The notes: a model not told the origin generated them from the letters alone. Shown: positions 1 to 10,815, counted from the first letter of the stretch. The stretch is 64,000 nucleotides of DNA from Emiliania huxleyi CCMP1516 (GCF_000372725.1 NW_005198966.1:1613507-1677506), one strand, 5' to 3'. Numbers and translations are program-made.

Positions 1-175
<175 letters not shown>

Positions 176-192
176 GGCCTGGCGAGGTACTT

Positions 193-450
193 GAGATCCC
201 TTGCGTTTCTAAGTCTTAAGCGCCAGATGGCGCGGTGGCAGCTCTGTTCGGCTCCACTCGCTTCGCTCGGCTCCACTCGCTCCGCTCCGGCTCCGCTCCG
301 GCTCCGCTCGGCTCCTTGGGCTCCACTACACTCTCGCCTCCACTCGCTCCCCTCAGCTCAGCGCCCAGGAGGATGTGCATGACCTAGCTGAGCGCCACAA
401 GCCCAGCTCGGGTCAGACCTGGCGCTTAAGACTTAATGCTAAGGGATCTC
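193..450. mobile_element. MITE-like element with about 33-bp terminal inverted repeats
   Basis: The left end (193-226) and the reverse complement of the right end (419-450) share GAGATCCCTT, then a short variable stretch, then AAGTCTTAAGCGCCAG. CTT flanks both sides, so a 3-bp target duplication is possible. The interior (240-360) is a degenerate GGCTCCACTCGCT-type repeat and has no coding sequence. The size and structure suit a non-autonomous DNA transposon, perhaps Harbinger-like from the 3-bp duplication. The superfamily is an inference. Confidence 0.6.
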
Positions 451-716
451 CTTCCATCCTCTGAGAGAGAGAGAGAGAGAGAGTTTGTGTTTGTTGTTTC
501 TTTGTTGCAGCCTCTGTGGGAACAGCTGACGCAGTCTCGCCGAGACTCTCCCCAGCATCTCGGGTTCCCTCCCAGGCAAGGCCAGGGGGGGGGGGGGGCG
601 TGAGGCGTAAAAAGAAAGAAAGAAAAAAGCAACCAAATGGAGGATGGAGGATGGGAGGGGGACGGCACGCCTAGCGGCACGCCGAGGCGTGGGAGTGCCT
701 CGCCGACTTGGAGCAG

Positions 717-819
717 GAAAGAAAGAAAGAAAACACTACGACCAAACGAGGGACAGACGAGGGATGGACGAGCACAGGCGACAGGGTCACCACCTGCACG
801 AGCAGGATTTTGGAAGCAC
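717..819 (-). repeat. Short interspersed repeat (GGGGACCCTGT-tail family), inverted copy
   Basis: Read on the minus strand this carries CCAAAATCCTGCTCGTGCAG, then GGTGACCCTGTC, a CCATCCCTCGT region and a (CTTT)n tail. Other copies lie at 10823, 18797, 34578, 48304 and (inverted) 49320. The purine-rich stretch at 717-731 is the (CTTT)n tail on the other strand. It resembles a SINE in layout, but no clear Pol III A/B boxes are visible. Confidence 0.7.
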
Positions 820-914
820 GCCGCGCAATTTTCTTTCTTCACCGGCACCAGGGTTCCGGCTCCTAGCCAGATAGGGGGTCTGTTCACCACGGTGGCACCC
901 TACCTACGCAATAG

Positions 915-1118
915 GATAAGCTCCTCTTGTAGCTCGATCGGTCACACCGCCATCGCCGTCGGGGAGAGGGGGGACGACACTGCTTCGGCAGCGTGCACCC
1001 CGATCCTGTACCGTGTTTGTCATGACCCCCCCCAATGAACACACCAGTGAGGGTGGGCGAGACGATCGAGGGGTCCCGTACCATGCGGAATCGACCCTAT
1101 CAAGTGCTCAAGTGCTCA
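915..1118 (+). repeat. Dispersed repeat, second copy at 33828-34022
   Basis: About 200 bp running from GCTCGATCGGTCACACCGCC to the GTGCTCAAGTGCTCA end is repeated at 33828-34022 in the same orientation with over 90% identity by eye. A small minus-strand frame of about 55 codons stays open in both copies. It contains GCTTCGGCAGC, a chance match to the 5' end of U6 snRNA, but nothing else of U6. The origin is unknown. Confidence 0.7.
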
Positions 1119-1123
1119 AGGTA

Positions 1124-1240
1124 GGATGGTAGGTCCGTCCGGTTTTGACCGCCCCAGAGGGCCCTGCAACAGGTAGGTGCCCCCTATTTTCGTCCTTTTC
1201 ATGTTTTCGCTTCGCTGCGCGGCCTGGCGCCTGGGGATAG
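1124..1240 (-). repeat. Dispersed repeat, copies at 36712 and 37546
   Basis: This stretch, containing GGTCCGGTTTTGACCGCCCC (here with a few changes), then GGTAGGT and TTTTCGCTTCGC, is the reverse complement of 37546-37640. Part of it also matches 36712-36766. It ends in a GTAGGTAGGTAGG microsatellite. It abuts the 915-1118 repeat, so 0.9-1.25 kb is wholly repeat-derived. Confidence 0.6.
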
Positions 1241-1528
1241 GTAGGTAGGTAGGGCGGGAGTCCCCGTATCTGGCTACCTCAAGAATCGTAGTTATGGCAC
1301 ACTTCAGAGCTGTGAATTCCCAGGGCCTCCAGGGCTCGCACCTCCAGGGCTCGCTTGTGTGAAGCTCGCACCTCAACCTCTCACAGACCAGCGCACAGCG
1401 CCATAGGACGTATTTTCTTAAGGCTGTGAACAGAGTGAAGGTACTCGAGTCTCGTACGAGCAGCTGGGAGTCGCTGCAGACAGGTACTCGCGTAGGTGCA
1501 CCAACAGAGTGCTGGAGCCGGAACCAGC

Positions 1529-2398
1529 ATGGAGGCCGTTATTGAATCTCTCCTCGCGTTCGCTCGCTCGGCCATCCCCACCGGCGCCGAGTCCGCCGTC
1601 CAGGCCGTCCAGGCCGTGCTCTCCTCCGTCACCACCGACGCTCGCGGTGCCTACCCGTTGCCGCTGTGCTGGGGCAACGCCCTCTGGGCCGTCCTTGCTT
1701 GCCGCAAGCACTTTCGTGCGCAGCCCGCGCACCGGAGGCCCGGCGTGATCTTCTCGCTGCTGGCCACGTTTGTGCTCTTCACGATGCCCGCGAACCTCGC
1801 CGCCAACTGGCTGATCTTCGGCCGGACGCCCTCGGCGCTCACGCACCCAACCATCCTGCCGACGCACCTCGCCTGCTACGCCGCGGTGCTCTTCTTCCCC
1901 TTCTCCTTGCTCGAGAGAGTGCTGGGATCTGCGCTGCCCTATGCGCTTCTCGACACACTCGGCGTGCTGGACAACGCGACCACCGCCTTCAACTACCTCG
2001 AAGAGGCGTACGTCGTCAGCGGCGGCTCGGCGGTGCTCGCCATCGCCGCCGCCATGGCCGTCAACTTGGGCGGCGGCATGGCGCGCCACTTCGCATTCAA
2101 CGGCTTCTCCGACGGAGCCGCCTCCTTCGACTCTGCGCTGGGCGTTGCCGTCCTCTATTCGGCAGCCGCCTCGTTTGCGTACTTCCACTATGCGGTGGAG
2201 CCGTGCGCCGCCCTGCTGGCCGAGGGCGCCGCGCCGCGGCTGATTTCGTGCGTCGGCGAGAGCGGCCTCTACGAGCGCCTCGCATGGCTGGCCGCCGCGC
2301 GCAACCTGTACTCGCACCTGCCCTCCAACCAGTACGCACACGGCACCTCCTTCGTGCGCGCAGAGATGGAGGGCAAGGCCAAGGCGAAGGCGCTCTGA
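1529..2398 (+). CDS. Multi-pass membrane protein, possibly TRIC-type cation channel
   Basis: A single open frame of 289 aa; the ATG at 1529 has a good purine context (CAGCATGG). After a soluble N-terminus of about 45 residues there are about seven hydrophobic segments, including one around the motif VIFSLLATFVLF, one around CYAAVLFFPF, a Gly-rich helix (NLGGGMARHFAF) and a last one near LGVAVLYSAAAS. The C-terminus is Lys-rich (EGKAKAKAL). Length, seven-helix layout and Gly-rich helices recall trimeric intracellular cation (TRIC) channels, which sit in ER or vesicle membranes and pass K+ as counter-ion to Ca2+ release. No diagnostic residues are secure, so this is a suggestion only. No intron is needed. 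It is tail-to-tail with the Tic22-like gene, separated by a (CT)n tract. Confidence 0.7.
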   Translation: MEAVIESLLAFARSAIPTGAESAVQAVQAVLSSVTTDARGAYPLPLCWGNALWAVLACRKHFRAQPAHRRPGVIFSLLATFVLFTMPANLAANWLIFGRTPSALTHPTILPTHLACYAAVLFFPFSLLERVLGSALPYALLDTLGVLDNATTAFNYLEEAYVVSGGSAVLAIAAAMAVNLGGGMARHFAFNGFSDGAASFDSALGVAVLYSAAASFAYFHYAVEPCAALLAEGAAPRLISCVGESGLYERLAWLAAARNLYSHLPSNQYAHGTSFVRAEMEGKAKAKAL

Positions 2399-2752
2399 GT
2401 CGCGGCTTGCGAGGCAGTGGCGGCTCGCGCCCAGCACCCGCCTCGCGGCTCCACGCAGCTAGAGCAGCAGCCTCTCGCGCTGCCGGGGCCGGGAGAGTGC
2501 TCCACATCGCACACGTATAACACGTACACGCGCCGCCGCCGGCCCGCGCGTGTCGCTTCTCAGCGCGTACTCGGTAGATGCGTGGCCGGTGTGCGGTCTG
2601 TTTCAGCCAGTGACCGTACTCTAGGGGGGGGCATACCGTACATGCATGCTATGCATGGACTTCGAGAACGAGGTAGTCGTGGAGTCCCCGAGGGGAGAAT
2701 CTCAAAATCTGGTCGTGTGCGCGCGGGACCACACGCGACGAGTGACGAGACC

Positions 2753-2820
<68 letters not shown>

Positions 2821-3012
2821 GCGCATCCAGGGGAGGACCGGGACCTGCCACCCCGTGGCGCACCGCGGGCCGCCCGCCCCCACGACCTCTCTCGACTCTC
2901 CCCATGACCACTCCCCGCTGCGCTGTGAGACGCTGCGGCTGGAGGCCACGGGTGCAGTGCTGGCGCGGAGAGGGGGGTGGCGGCGGCACGGCTTCACGAG
3001 AGCGCCGCCTGG
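2399..3012. repeat. Intergenic spacer with (CT)n microsatellite
   Basis: The spacer between two convergent genes. It holds a (CT)n tract at about 2752-2816 and otherwise GC-rich unique DNA. Long frames through the tract (Ser-Leu or Glu-Arg repeats) are artefacts. No gene is seen. Confidence 0.8.
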
Positions 3013-3906
3013 TCACGAGCTGGTCGGCTCTCCCACCGACTTTGGGTTGAGCTCCTTGGCGAGCTCGAAGGCCTCGAGCGACGAGACCAGCTGGATCTTC
3101 TTGGCCAGCGGCATGCCGCTCTGCAGCTGGTCGCAAAAGACGCGCACGTCCATCACCATCACGGGGTTGGGCGGCTTCTCCTTGTCGCCGCCCGCCCGCT
3201 CCCACCCGCGCAGCAGGTCCTCGCGCGAGAGGAAGACGGGGATCATGCTCTCGGTCTGGAACGAGTTGGACAGAAAAAGAGGCAGCCGCCAGCTCGAGGC
3301 GGCGCGGTCAGTCGCCTCGAGCTGCTTCTGCAGGTGCTCGCCGAACTCGGCGTCGCCCTGCGGCGAGCCCACCAGCCGACTCAGCCGCGTCTCCTCGCTG
3401 CCGCCTCCCTTGGCCCAGCCGCCGCAGGCCTCGAGCGCCCGGCCGAGCGGCAGCACCGACAGCTGCGCGCCCTCCACCTTGCCGCTCTCCTTCACGCTGG
3501 CCAGCACGGCGCGCGCGTGGGCCGCGTCGGTGAAGAAGCTGAGCACCGCCTCGCCCTCCTCGTTCCGAGAGCCGAGCAGCTGCCCGTTCGCGATCAGCAC
3601 AAACGCCGGCACAGCGTTGAGCTTCTCGGTCACCTCGGCCGCAGTGAGACCGTCGGCGGGCGGGGCTTCCGCTTCGGCGGAGGCTGCTGGCGCTGCGGCG
3701 GGCGAGGACGGCGGCGGTCCCAGGCCGAGGTCGTCCACGTCGTCGTCGTCGGCCTCGTCCTCGAGCCCATCAAGCAGGGAGCCACCGCGAAGCCGGCGCT
3801 CTCCGCCGCTTCCGCCGATGCGGACGGGAGCGACGGCGCGCTGGACCCGGCACGAGGCCTCGAGCGGCAGCAGGCAGAGGAGAGAGAAGAGCACGATCGC
3901 GTGCAT
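3013..3906 (-). CDS. Tic22-like plastid protein import component
   Basis: A 297-aa protein in one frame. The N-terminus has a clear signal peptide (about residues 1-19, ending EASC), then a basic and acidic linker (acidic DEADDDDVDD near 50). The Tic22-family region starts at about residue 95 (LNAVPAFVLIANGQ) and continues through SVLPLGRAL, LPLFLSNSF and IPVFLSREDLLRGW, to PVMVMDVRVFCDQLQ near the C-terminus. Tic22 proteins bridge the outer and inner plastid envelopes during preprotein import, acting in the intermembrane space. A signal peptide ahead of the domain is what a nuclear-encoded protein needs to enter a secondary plastid, though the usual ASAFAP motif is not obvious. The head of the divergently transcribed deaminase-domain gene lies about 190 bp away, so the two may share a promoter. 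Confidence 0.8.
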   Translation of the reverse strand: MHAIVLFSLLCLLPLEASCRVQRAVAPVRIGGSGGERRLRGGSLLDGLEDEADDDDVDDLGLGPPPSSPAAAPAASAEAEAPPADGLTAAEVTEKLNAVPAFVLIANGQLLGSRNEEGEAVLSFFTDAAHARAVLASVKESGKVEGAQLSVLPLGRALEACGGWAKGGGSEETRLSRLVGSPQGDAEFGEHLQKQLEATDRAASSWRLPLFLSNSFQTESMIPVFLSREDLLRGWERAGGDKEKPPNPVMVMDVRVFCDQLQSGMPLAKKIQLVSSLEAFELAKELNPKSVGEPTSS

Positions 3907-4098
3907 TGGTTCGATACGAAAGCCTGGTGGCGCCTCTCGTGTAGAGCGGAGAGTGGAGCTCGTCGTGGGTGTCGAATAGAGAAAAAGAATTGGTGGGTCG
4001 GAGCCCTGGTGGTTTCCGCAGGCGAAAGGACAAGACGTATTTTTAAAGCATCAAGCCGAGTTCGGACTTGTATTTCTTCTTTTCCGGCGGAGCTATGG
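3907..4098. promoter_or_regulatory. Short divergent intergenic region, candidate bidirectional promoter
   Basis: Only about 190 bp separate the start of the minus-strand Tic22-like gene and the first ATG of the plus-strand deaminase-domain gene. It is locally less GC-rich (TTTTTAAAGCATC near 4040). No consensus TATA box is convincing. The shared-promoter role is inferred from position only. Confidence 0.4.
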
Positions 4099-7000
4099 AT
4101 GGCAGGTTGTGCCGCCACGCAAAGCGCTGCTCCGATGCATCTCGGTGCGAGAGTCCGTCGCCTCGCCAGCCGGATGGCAGTGGCCGCCGCCGCTGGCTGC
4201 ACGGTCGCTCTCGCGTGCTCAGCTCCGTCCGCGCTGGCGGACTCGGGCAAGCGCGTGCGCTTCCGCAAGTCGGACACAGAGACTATCGAGGCGGCCGGTG
4301 GTGAGGGTGGGATCGAGATCCTGGTGCACAACCTCTCTCACGCGGACATGGCTGTGCTACTGACGGCGAGAGAGTCTGCAGATGGCTCGCAGCCGATGAC
4401 GAGCAAGGCGCGTCCTCTCTTCAACCAGTACCACTTCGTCTCTGCCGCCATCTTGAGGCACATCGACCACCTCACGCAGCTCGGCAAGACGCTGCGGCCG
4501 GTCCAGGCACGCGCCGCGCCAGCCGCCCCTCCGCCCGGTGCGCCTGATTGCCGGTCCCTCTCGCGCTCTCCGCAGGCGCGTTGCGTGCCGTCCGGGACCA
4601 CGGAGCCCATCGGCATAAGCCTCGTCGCCGACGGCGGCCGAGACGAGCCGATCGGAGCCACGCTCGACGGGCCGAAGATCGCTCACCGCAACCCTGCTAA
4701 GCGAGCGGCCCGTGCGGCGAGCTCCCTGGGCGCGCCCGCCACGCCTCCGCCGCCTCCCGTCCGCCGCCCCGCCGTGCGGCGGCGGCGGCGGCGGCGTCCT
4801 GAGACCCCACCCGCCCTGCCCACCCACTCTGGCGTGGCCGTCAGGCGCCGGCCTCGACGCGATCGACTGCAGCGGAGGGATGGAGGGGGCGCCGGTCGAG
4901 ACGCCATGGGAGCGGTTCCACCTCAAGGGGACTGCGAGGCACGACCGGCGACCCAACTCGTTCCGGCGGCTCGACAGCGGCAGCAGCAGCGCCACGCACG
5001 CCTCCGACGCGCCGCCGGGTCCGCGCCCGCCCGTCGAGCCAGCTGCCTCCTTCTCGGACCCTTCTCGGACCCTTCTCGGACCCTTCCTGGTAGGCGCGTG
5101 CCAGTGCGGCGAGGATCACCCGCCCGCGGCGGTCCTCCGGCCCGGCCTCTCCGAGGCTGCGCCCCGCGACGACGAGGCGCCGCCGCAGCCGCTGCAGGAG
5201 CCAAGCATCGCCGAGAGACCACCGAGAGATCACCGAGAGATCACCGAGAGAGAGCCGCTTCAGGAGCCGAGCATCACCGCGGTCGTCCTGCCCATCGTCG
5301 GCGCGCTGCTGCTGCGCTGGACCCGCACCCTCGACCAGCAGCGCGCGGCGGAGGCACGTCGCCGCCGGATCGCCCTCGAGGCTTGCGCCCCTCCCCTTGC
5401 CCGGGGACCCTTCCAGGAACTCTCTCTCCGCTAGGCGGCCGCCACCGGCTCGGCCGTGCGCCGTCCGAAGAAAGTGCTCCTGCTCGTGAGCGGTTCGGGC
5501 CAGCCGCGCGACACCAACGCCGACCCCGACGCAAACTCGACCCACTGCACATCGTACCTCGTCGAGCGGTTTGTGCAGCTGTGCTATGCAGGCGCGGCGG
5601 GTGGCGGCTCCCTTCTCCTCCCAGCGGCTCCTCTTCTGATGCCTGAGGGCTTCTCTTCTTGTAGCAGCGTTGCCGGGCGGGACCGTAGTAGCAGCACACT
5701 GGTCCAGCCCGAAGAGGGCCAGGGTGGGCGATGGGCGCGTCATGGCCATCACCCACTGCTCACGTGGCCCTCTGCAGACATCCGCGTGGTGCACGTCTCG
5801 TCGACGGGCGGCATGTTCCGGCACGAGCGACGCCCTCGGCGTTGACAGCGGGAGGTGCTGTCGGCAGCGCCCCGTCACGCCTCCGCCCGTGAGCAGGTAC
5901 GACGACAACCTCGGCTTCGTGCAGCGGGAGGTGCTTCCGGTCATCGAGCGCGAGCGCGCCGCCGTCGTCGCCGCGCACGGCGGGCAGTGTCCGCGCTGCG
6001 TCCAGCCGTGGGCAGCGCCTCGTCACAGCTCTAGCTGCGAACAGGCGAGGAGTGGCCGCGCTACCTCAACATCACTCTCTCGCTCGCCGATGGAGCGCCG
6101 GCACCGAGCTCTCTGGCGGCGGCGTCTCGACCTCGGGCAATCTCGGCCAAACTCGGCTGGCTGGGCATCAGGCTCGCATCGCCGCGCTCAACGCGTCGCT
6201 GCGGCCGTACCGGCGAACCGTACGCGTCGGCGGCCCAAGGCTGTTGAGAGGGGGCCGGAGTCCGGATCCTTGGTTGCAGGCCGAACTACCTGCACGTCTG
6301 GCGGCTCAAGACGTGGTGGGACAGCGACCAGCTCGTCGAGACGGACGTCGACTTCCACGCAACCCCGAAGTCTAGATGCGGGAGGAGATGCGGAAGGCGG
6401 GGCCCGTGACCCGACTCGAGACGGCACGCGCGTTCGGCCGTACTCCGCTGTGCTGCAGTCGTCTTCGCGGTATGCACTGCAAGGCACCGCTTTCACGCCC
6501 TCTCAACTTGCTTGCGTCAGGCTTTCAACAAGCTCGAGATGCGGCCTGCGGTGCCGACGCAGCTGCTGGCCGAGGAGGACAGGCCCGTCGCACATCCTGT
6601 CACATCCCATCGCATCATCTCACGTTGCTGCTGGCCGAGGAGACGGTGCGGCTGCACACCGCAGGCTTGTCGTCGAGGAGATGCGCTCGTACCGACGCCA
6701 GTTCGAGGCGGTGCGAGACGGGGCGCCGCAGGAGCAGGCGGGGGCTGCACCCGTGCTCCTGAGAGCGCTAGACACCACCCAATGCCCCGTGTGCTCCGCG
6801 GCGAGCGCGAGTGCCCCGCCGCCCGTGTTGGCGTGTGAGGTGGAGGGCGGAGCAGACGCTGTTCACAGCAGGCGGCAACGTACGCGGCGCCGAACGAGCT
6901 CTCCTCCTTTTGGCTGCGCAAGTCGCACAAGGCGGTGCTGGCGGTGCTGCTCTGCCGCAAGCCGACGCCGGGCGCACCCAACCAGTTCTACCGCGGCATG

Positions 7001-7609
7001 AACCTCGAGGTCTCCATGCCGACCGGCACGCTCTGCGCCGAGCGGAACGCCATCGGCGAGTTCGTCCGCTCCGACCGGCTGCTGCGAAAAGCGTCTCTTC
7101 ACACCTGTCCCTGTGCCCTGATCAGGCAACGCGCTCGCGTCCGACCAGACGCTCCGGCGCGAGGACATCCGCTCTGTGGCGGTGCTCTCCGCCCCGCTGG
7201 CCGAGAGCCGCCGCACGAGCCGTGAGTGCACAACAGAAACTTGCGAGCAGGTGCTCTCGGTCTCGCTCGCCGAGAGACCGCCCGACGAGCTGGTGGACGG
7301 CAGAGACGTGGCGCGCAGTGCACACGCCTCTATTCCACTAGCGCTTCAAGAGACACGTATTCAGCTGCGTGCTCAACCGAGTTGCGGCCGTGTTCACTGT
7401 GCCATTGGCTTCACGTGAGATGCAGTGCTCTCACCCTCACTCGCCTGTGTTCGCTCACCAAGGCGCTCAATCCGCTCGACCCGTGCGGCGCGTGCATGGA
7501 GTGGCTGCGCAAGATCGCAGAGGTGAACCCCGACTTCAAGGTCATCACGTTCAGCGACACGACGTGCGACTCCGCAATCATCACGCCCATTGACTACCTC
7601 ACCGTCTAG
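4099..7609 (+). CDS. Multi-exon protein with C-terminal cytidine/dCMP deaminase-type domain
   Basis: The gene is split into about a dozen exons whose frames change along the region. Exon 1 (about 4099-4503) begins with a hydrophobic, Ala-rich leader and holds RKSDTETIEAAGG. Later exons include a hydrophobic helix near 5275 (AVVLPIVGALLLRW), a block at 5456-5580 (KKVLLLVSGSGQPRDTN), RVVHVSSTGGMF near 5780, a block at 5894-5985, and NYLHVWRLKTWWDSDQ near 6290. The zinc site comes last: GTLCAERNAIG (about 7027) and DPCGACMEW (about 7478), the C-A-E and P-C-x-x-C signature of cytidine/deoxycytidylate deaminases. The protein ends at 7609 after IITPIDYLTV. Cys rather than His in the CAE motif resembles free cytidine deaminases. 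The large N-terminal part, with segments that look like a nucleotide-binding fold, is not recognised. The substrate is unknown. Exon limits are approximate. Confidence 0.75.
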
Positions 7610-8948
7610 CGCGCAGTCGACGGGCTCTCGCGGCGACGATTCCATGATTTTGTTGTTTATGGCCACCGAGGCGGCGAGGTGGCGGCAGTCGATAGGGAGA
7701 GGGCGCGTGCTGCGCCGCCGAGGTTGAAGCGCGCAGTACTCGCAGTCTATGCGCGCGTGTTAGGCCAACGTCTTGGCGCGCACACACGTGAGGTAGGGCA
7801 CATTGTGTGCGCTAACGAGTGTGCGGGGGCGGTTGCGCGCGGCGCACACGAGAGTCGTTTTGTAGTGTCGACTCTCTCTCTCGCTCGCGCGTTCATCTAC
7901 ATGTACTCGGTCCGACGCGTGAGCTCTCACCTCTCGGCGTAGACAGCGCGCGGCGCCCGACACTTGTTGGTCGCTTCACGCGCTTCTCTCGCGCGCTCTG
8001 TGTCTGTCGCTCGCTTTTCTCTCGCCGTCGCTCTCGTACTCGTGTTAGTCGTTTTCGTCTCACGTCTGAGGGGTTGGATGCCTGCGGCTAGTGCCATTTC
8101 ACTGTGGCACAGCTCGCGTTACAAAACCTTGATTTGACCATTTGCGCCATTTTGTCCCTCTCGGTGCCTTCCAGAGGCAGCTGCGACCCCGCCAAGTGGA
8201 CGGGGGCACTCGGCAGGTGGCGCGGAGTGCCCCCGTCCACTCGGCGGGGTCGCAGCTGCTTCTGTGCGTCCTGGGGAGGGACAAAATTGTCGCCGCCGGA
8301 GACGACTCGACGCCGCTGAGATTGGAGATCAAGCTCTGACAGGTCGCACGTCGCTCCTTTGACGCCGACGTGACTCACCCGTGCAGATCACATCAGGACA
8401 CGGTCTCGACGCGCTCGGTACGACGCCTGCGACCCGTCTCGGGTCAGGTGGCACGACGCTCATCGCGCCTACCAGCGCTGCCGTACAGGTTGCCACGACG
8501 AGGTCGAGCACGCTTCTATACGCTCGCCGAGCCTTCCTTTTCATCCAATTAGGCAGCCTGGGAACGGTGGCGGTCAGAGGCAAAGCCTACGAGGGGTGGT
8601 GGAACCACATGTCACGGCTACTGCCGGCTCGGCGACCCCACGATAGCCTCCGAAGGCTGACTTTGCGGCACCATCATCGGACGATGTCGACGAGTTGGGT
8701 CGCTCTCGCGGTAGCCAGATGACCTCTCTTTCTAGGAGCATCGGCCATGGCCGCAGGGAGCGCGGGGGAGGGCGCTGGAAGCAACACGGAGCTCCGTTGG
8801 AGACGTTTTCAAGATTAGCGTGTCAGAGTGAAATGGCACTAGCCTGCACTCCATTAGTGCTCCAAGTCGCAAGTGCCCCTAAGTGCGCTGTGAGCTCAGC
8901 TCGAATAAGAGGAATTTTCGGAACCGCAAAATACAACGCCCGGACATC
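7610..8948. other. Spacer without recognisable gene; contains foldback at 8177-8259
   Basis: This is between the deaminase-domain gene and the convergent AAA-ATPase gene. Short frames here are inconsistent and show no domain. The only structure is an imperfect inverted repeat around 8177-8259 and the generally TCTCGCTCGC-rich stretch at 7870-8040. Confidence 0.7.
8177..8259. repeat. Near-perfect inverted repeat (35-nt arms, 13-nt loop)
   Basis: Arm 8177-8211 begins GCAGCTGCGACCCCGCC. It pairs with 8225-8259 with one mismatch around a 13-nt loop. Weaker inverted similarity continues outward (GCCATTTTGTCCCTC near 8147 against GAGGGACAAAATTG near 8276). It could be a small foldback element or the result of an inverted duplication. 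The RNA would make a long hairpin. Confidence 0.8.
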
Positions 8949-10311
8949 TCAGGAGTAGATGCTGGCGCTGCTCTGCATCGCGGAGTCCGAGCCCTGCCCG
9001 CCGAGGCGGATGTCCTTGACCGCCTCCGCCAGCGTGCTCTTCCGGTGCTGCACAAAGTGTTCCTGCAGCTGCGCCATCGTCACGCGCGACCCGCCCGCCT
9101 TGGCGCGCACGTTTGCGACGAACCGGTCGGTGTCGGCGGCCGTCGCCGAATGGTAGAAGCGGGAGAAGCACTTTGCGAGCTGCTCGTCCACCGCAAACGT
9201 CAGCTCCACCTAGCGATTACGTCGTGGCAACTGAGCCCGCAGAGGAGGGCGCACACAGGGCTGGTCTCGCAGGCCCCCGCTCCGCCTGCACGTCGCACCG
9301 GCCCTGCCGGATCAGCGCGGGGTCGAGGCGGTCCTTGTGGTTTGTGGTGAGGAAAATGATCGTTCCGCTCGGGTCGGACACGCCGTCGAGCGCGTTGAGC
9401 AGGCCGGAGAAGGTGACGTTGTTGGCCGCCTCGCCGCGCTCGCGGTGGTGGCCGAATAACGCGTCGACGTCCTCAAAGGCAATCAGCGCCTTGGCCGGCG
9501 CCGTGGCCATCGCAGTACGCAGGCCGGTGTCCTGCAGGCCGCGGTCGGCGAGGGAGACCATGCAGACCGAGCAGTCGAACTCGGAGGCGACCGCGCGGAT
9601 GAGGGACGACTTGCCGCAGCCGGGAGGGCCGTACAGGAGGAAGGTGCGCTTGTACGGGATGCCGTGCTCCAGATACCTGCGGGCGGTGGGGAGGGTGGGT
9701 GAGAGAGACGCAGGCGGCGGGAGGCGGTCTCTGAGAGGCGGTCGGGTCGGGAGGAGGCGCGAGCACCAGCGGCGCGTCTCTGCGTCGAGGAACTCGCGCA
9801 CCTCCTCGACCACCTTGTCGCACGAGGCGGGCAGGATGACGCTCTCGAGCGGGCGCTTGATGAGCATCCGGTCGCGGTGCCAGCTGTTGACTTTGGCGTT
9901 GAAGGAGAGGAGGGCGATCTTGCCCGGGCGGGCGGTGTTGTACTCGGCAAGGGCCGCGTCGCAGAGCTTCTGCATCGCCGCGACGACCGCAGCACCGGAC
10001 TCCGGGTGCGACAGCACCAGCGTGGTGTAGATGCCCTCGCGCGGCCGAGGCGGGCCGAGGCCCTGCTTGGTGAGCAGGAAGGTGTACGTGATCTCTCGCT
10101 CGGCTACGTACGTGATCTCTGTCGAGCCGTAGCCGAGCGAGAGGGAGGTCGTCATGGAGTTGCGCCCGCCGCTTCCGCCGCGTGCGTCCTCCACCTCGTT
10201 TGCCACCACCGCTCCGGCGAGCCCTTTCATCATCGCCATCACGGCTGAGCCAGGGCTCCGCGCTGATGTGGTTGCCCCAGCGGCGAGACTTGTCGGCGTC
10301 GCGTGCTCCAC
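8949..10311 (-). CDS. BCS1-type AAA ATPase
   Basis: The protein has a BCS1-like N-terminal region (TYTFLLTKQGLGPP, SHPESGAAVV, LLSFNAKVNSWHRDRMLIKRP). The AAA module follows: Walker A GPPGCGKSS (about 9610-9640), Walker B ALIAFEDVDALF, sensor-1 FLTTNH and the arginine-finger region RQGRCDV, then a C-terminal lid exon ending in SASIYS. BCS1 proteins are inner-mitochondrial-membrane chaperones that move folded Rieske protein; algae and plants also have diverse BCS1-like ATPases elsewhere. Two introns are apparent, at about 9677-9775 (read through in frame) and about 9208-9290 just after the GRCDV motif. The start is uncertain: the 5' end at 10311 is a GTG codon, the nearest in-frame ATGs are at about 10240-10248, and an upstream coding exon is possible. 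No transmembrane helix is obvious, so the localisation is open. Confidence 0.85.
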
Positions 10312-10734
10312 CGCATACTCGCATAGGGCAGCGTGCAGCGTGCTGTGTGCGTGGATCTGCGGACGCGGCGGGGGAGTGAGTGGACGTGTGCGTGCGGCGG
10401 CCGCCGCGTCTGGCAGTGCTTACGCTTGCGACCTCCACTTGTGTGCCGGCGAGGCTGCTGGTTCCTCCGAAAGCATTCGTCATTCGAGGAAGAGGCTCCC
10501 GCGAAGCATCCTCGCCTTGCATTTGCACAAGCAGCTAGCGCAACAAGAAGCAGCCAGCTAGCGCAACAAGAAGCAGCCAGCTAGCGCAACAATAGAAGCA
10601 GCTGTGGACCGACAGCTTCTCTGGACGCGGGCAGCCAGGAAGAAGAATTCCCGCCGACAGCCAGGAAGAAGAATCGTGTTGTGCGAAGAAGAATTCAGAC
10701 CCCAATACCCAGGTTGAACTAGGACGGCTAGCAC

Positions 10735-10815
10735 CACACTCCTCTCCTTAAAATCCCTGTATGGTGGCGGCGTGCCGTCCTCCCATCCCTCCCTTGGTCC
10801 CTGCGGATTTCTTTC
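10735..10815 (+). repeat. Short interspersed repeat (TAAAATCCC family)
   Basis: CTCCTTAAAATCCCTG, GGCGGCGTGCCGTCC and CCATCCCTCCC are followed by TTTCTTTCTTTCTTTT, the same order as at 36978-37075. It directly precedes a copy of the second family at 10823. Confidence 0.75.

Noticed and set aside
975-995. U6 snRNA-like GCTTCGGCAGC
   Set aside because: Only the first dozen bases resemble U6; the rest of the RNA, including the ACAGAGA box, is missing.
1418-2437. A 339-codon minus-strand frame
   Set aside because: Antisense to the multi-pass membrane protein; Arg/Gly/Glu-rich with no hydrophobic pattern.
2977-5646. An 889-codon plus-strand open frame
   Set aside because: Its first half is antisense to the Tic22-like gene and its second half merges exon and intron of the deaminase-domain gene; high GC keeps it open.
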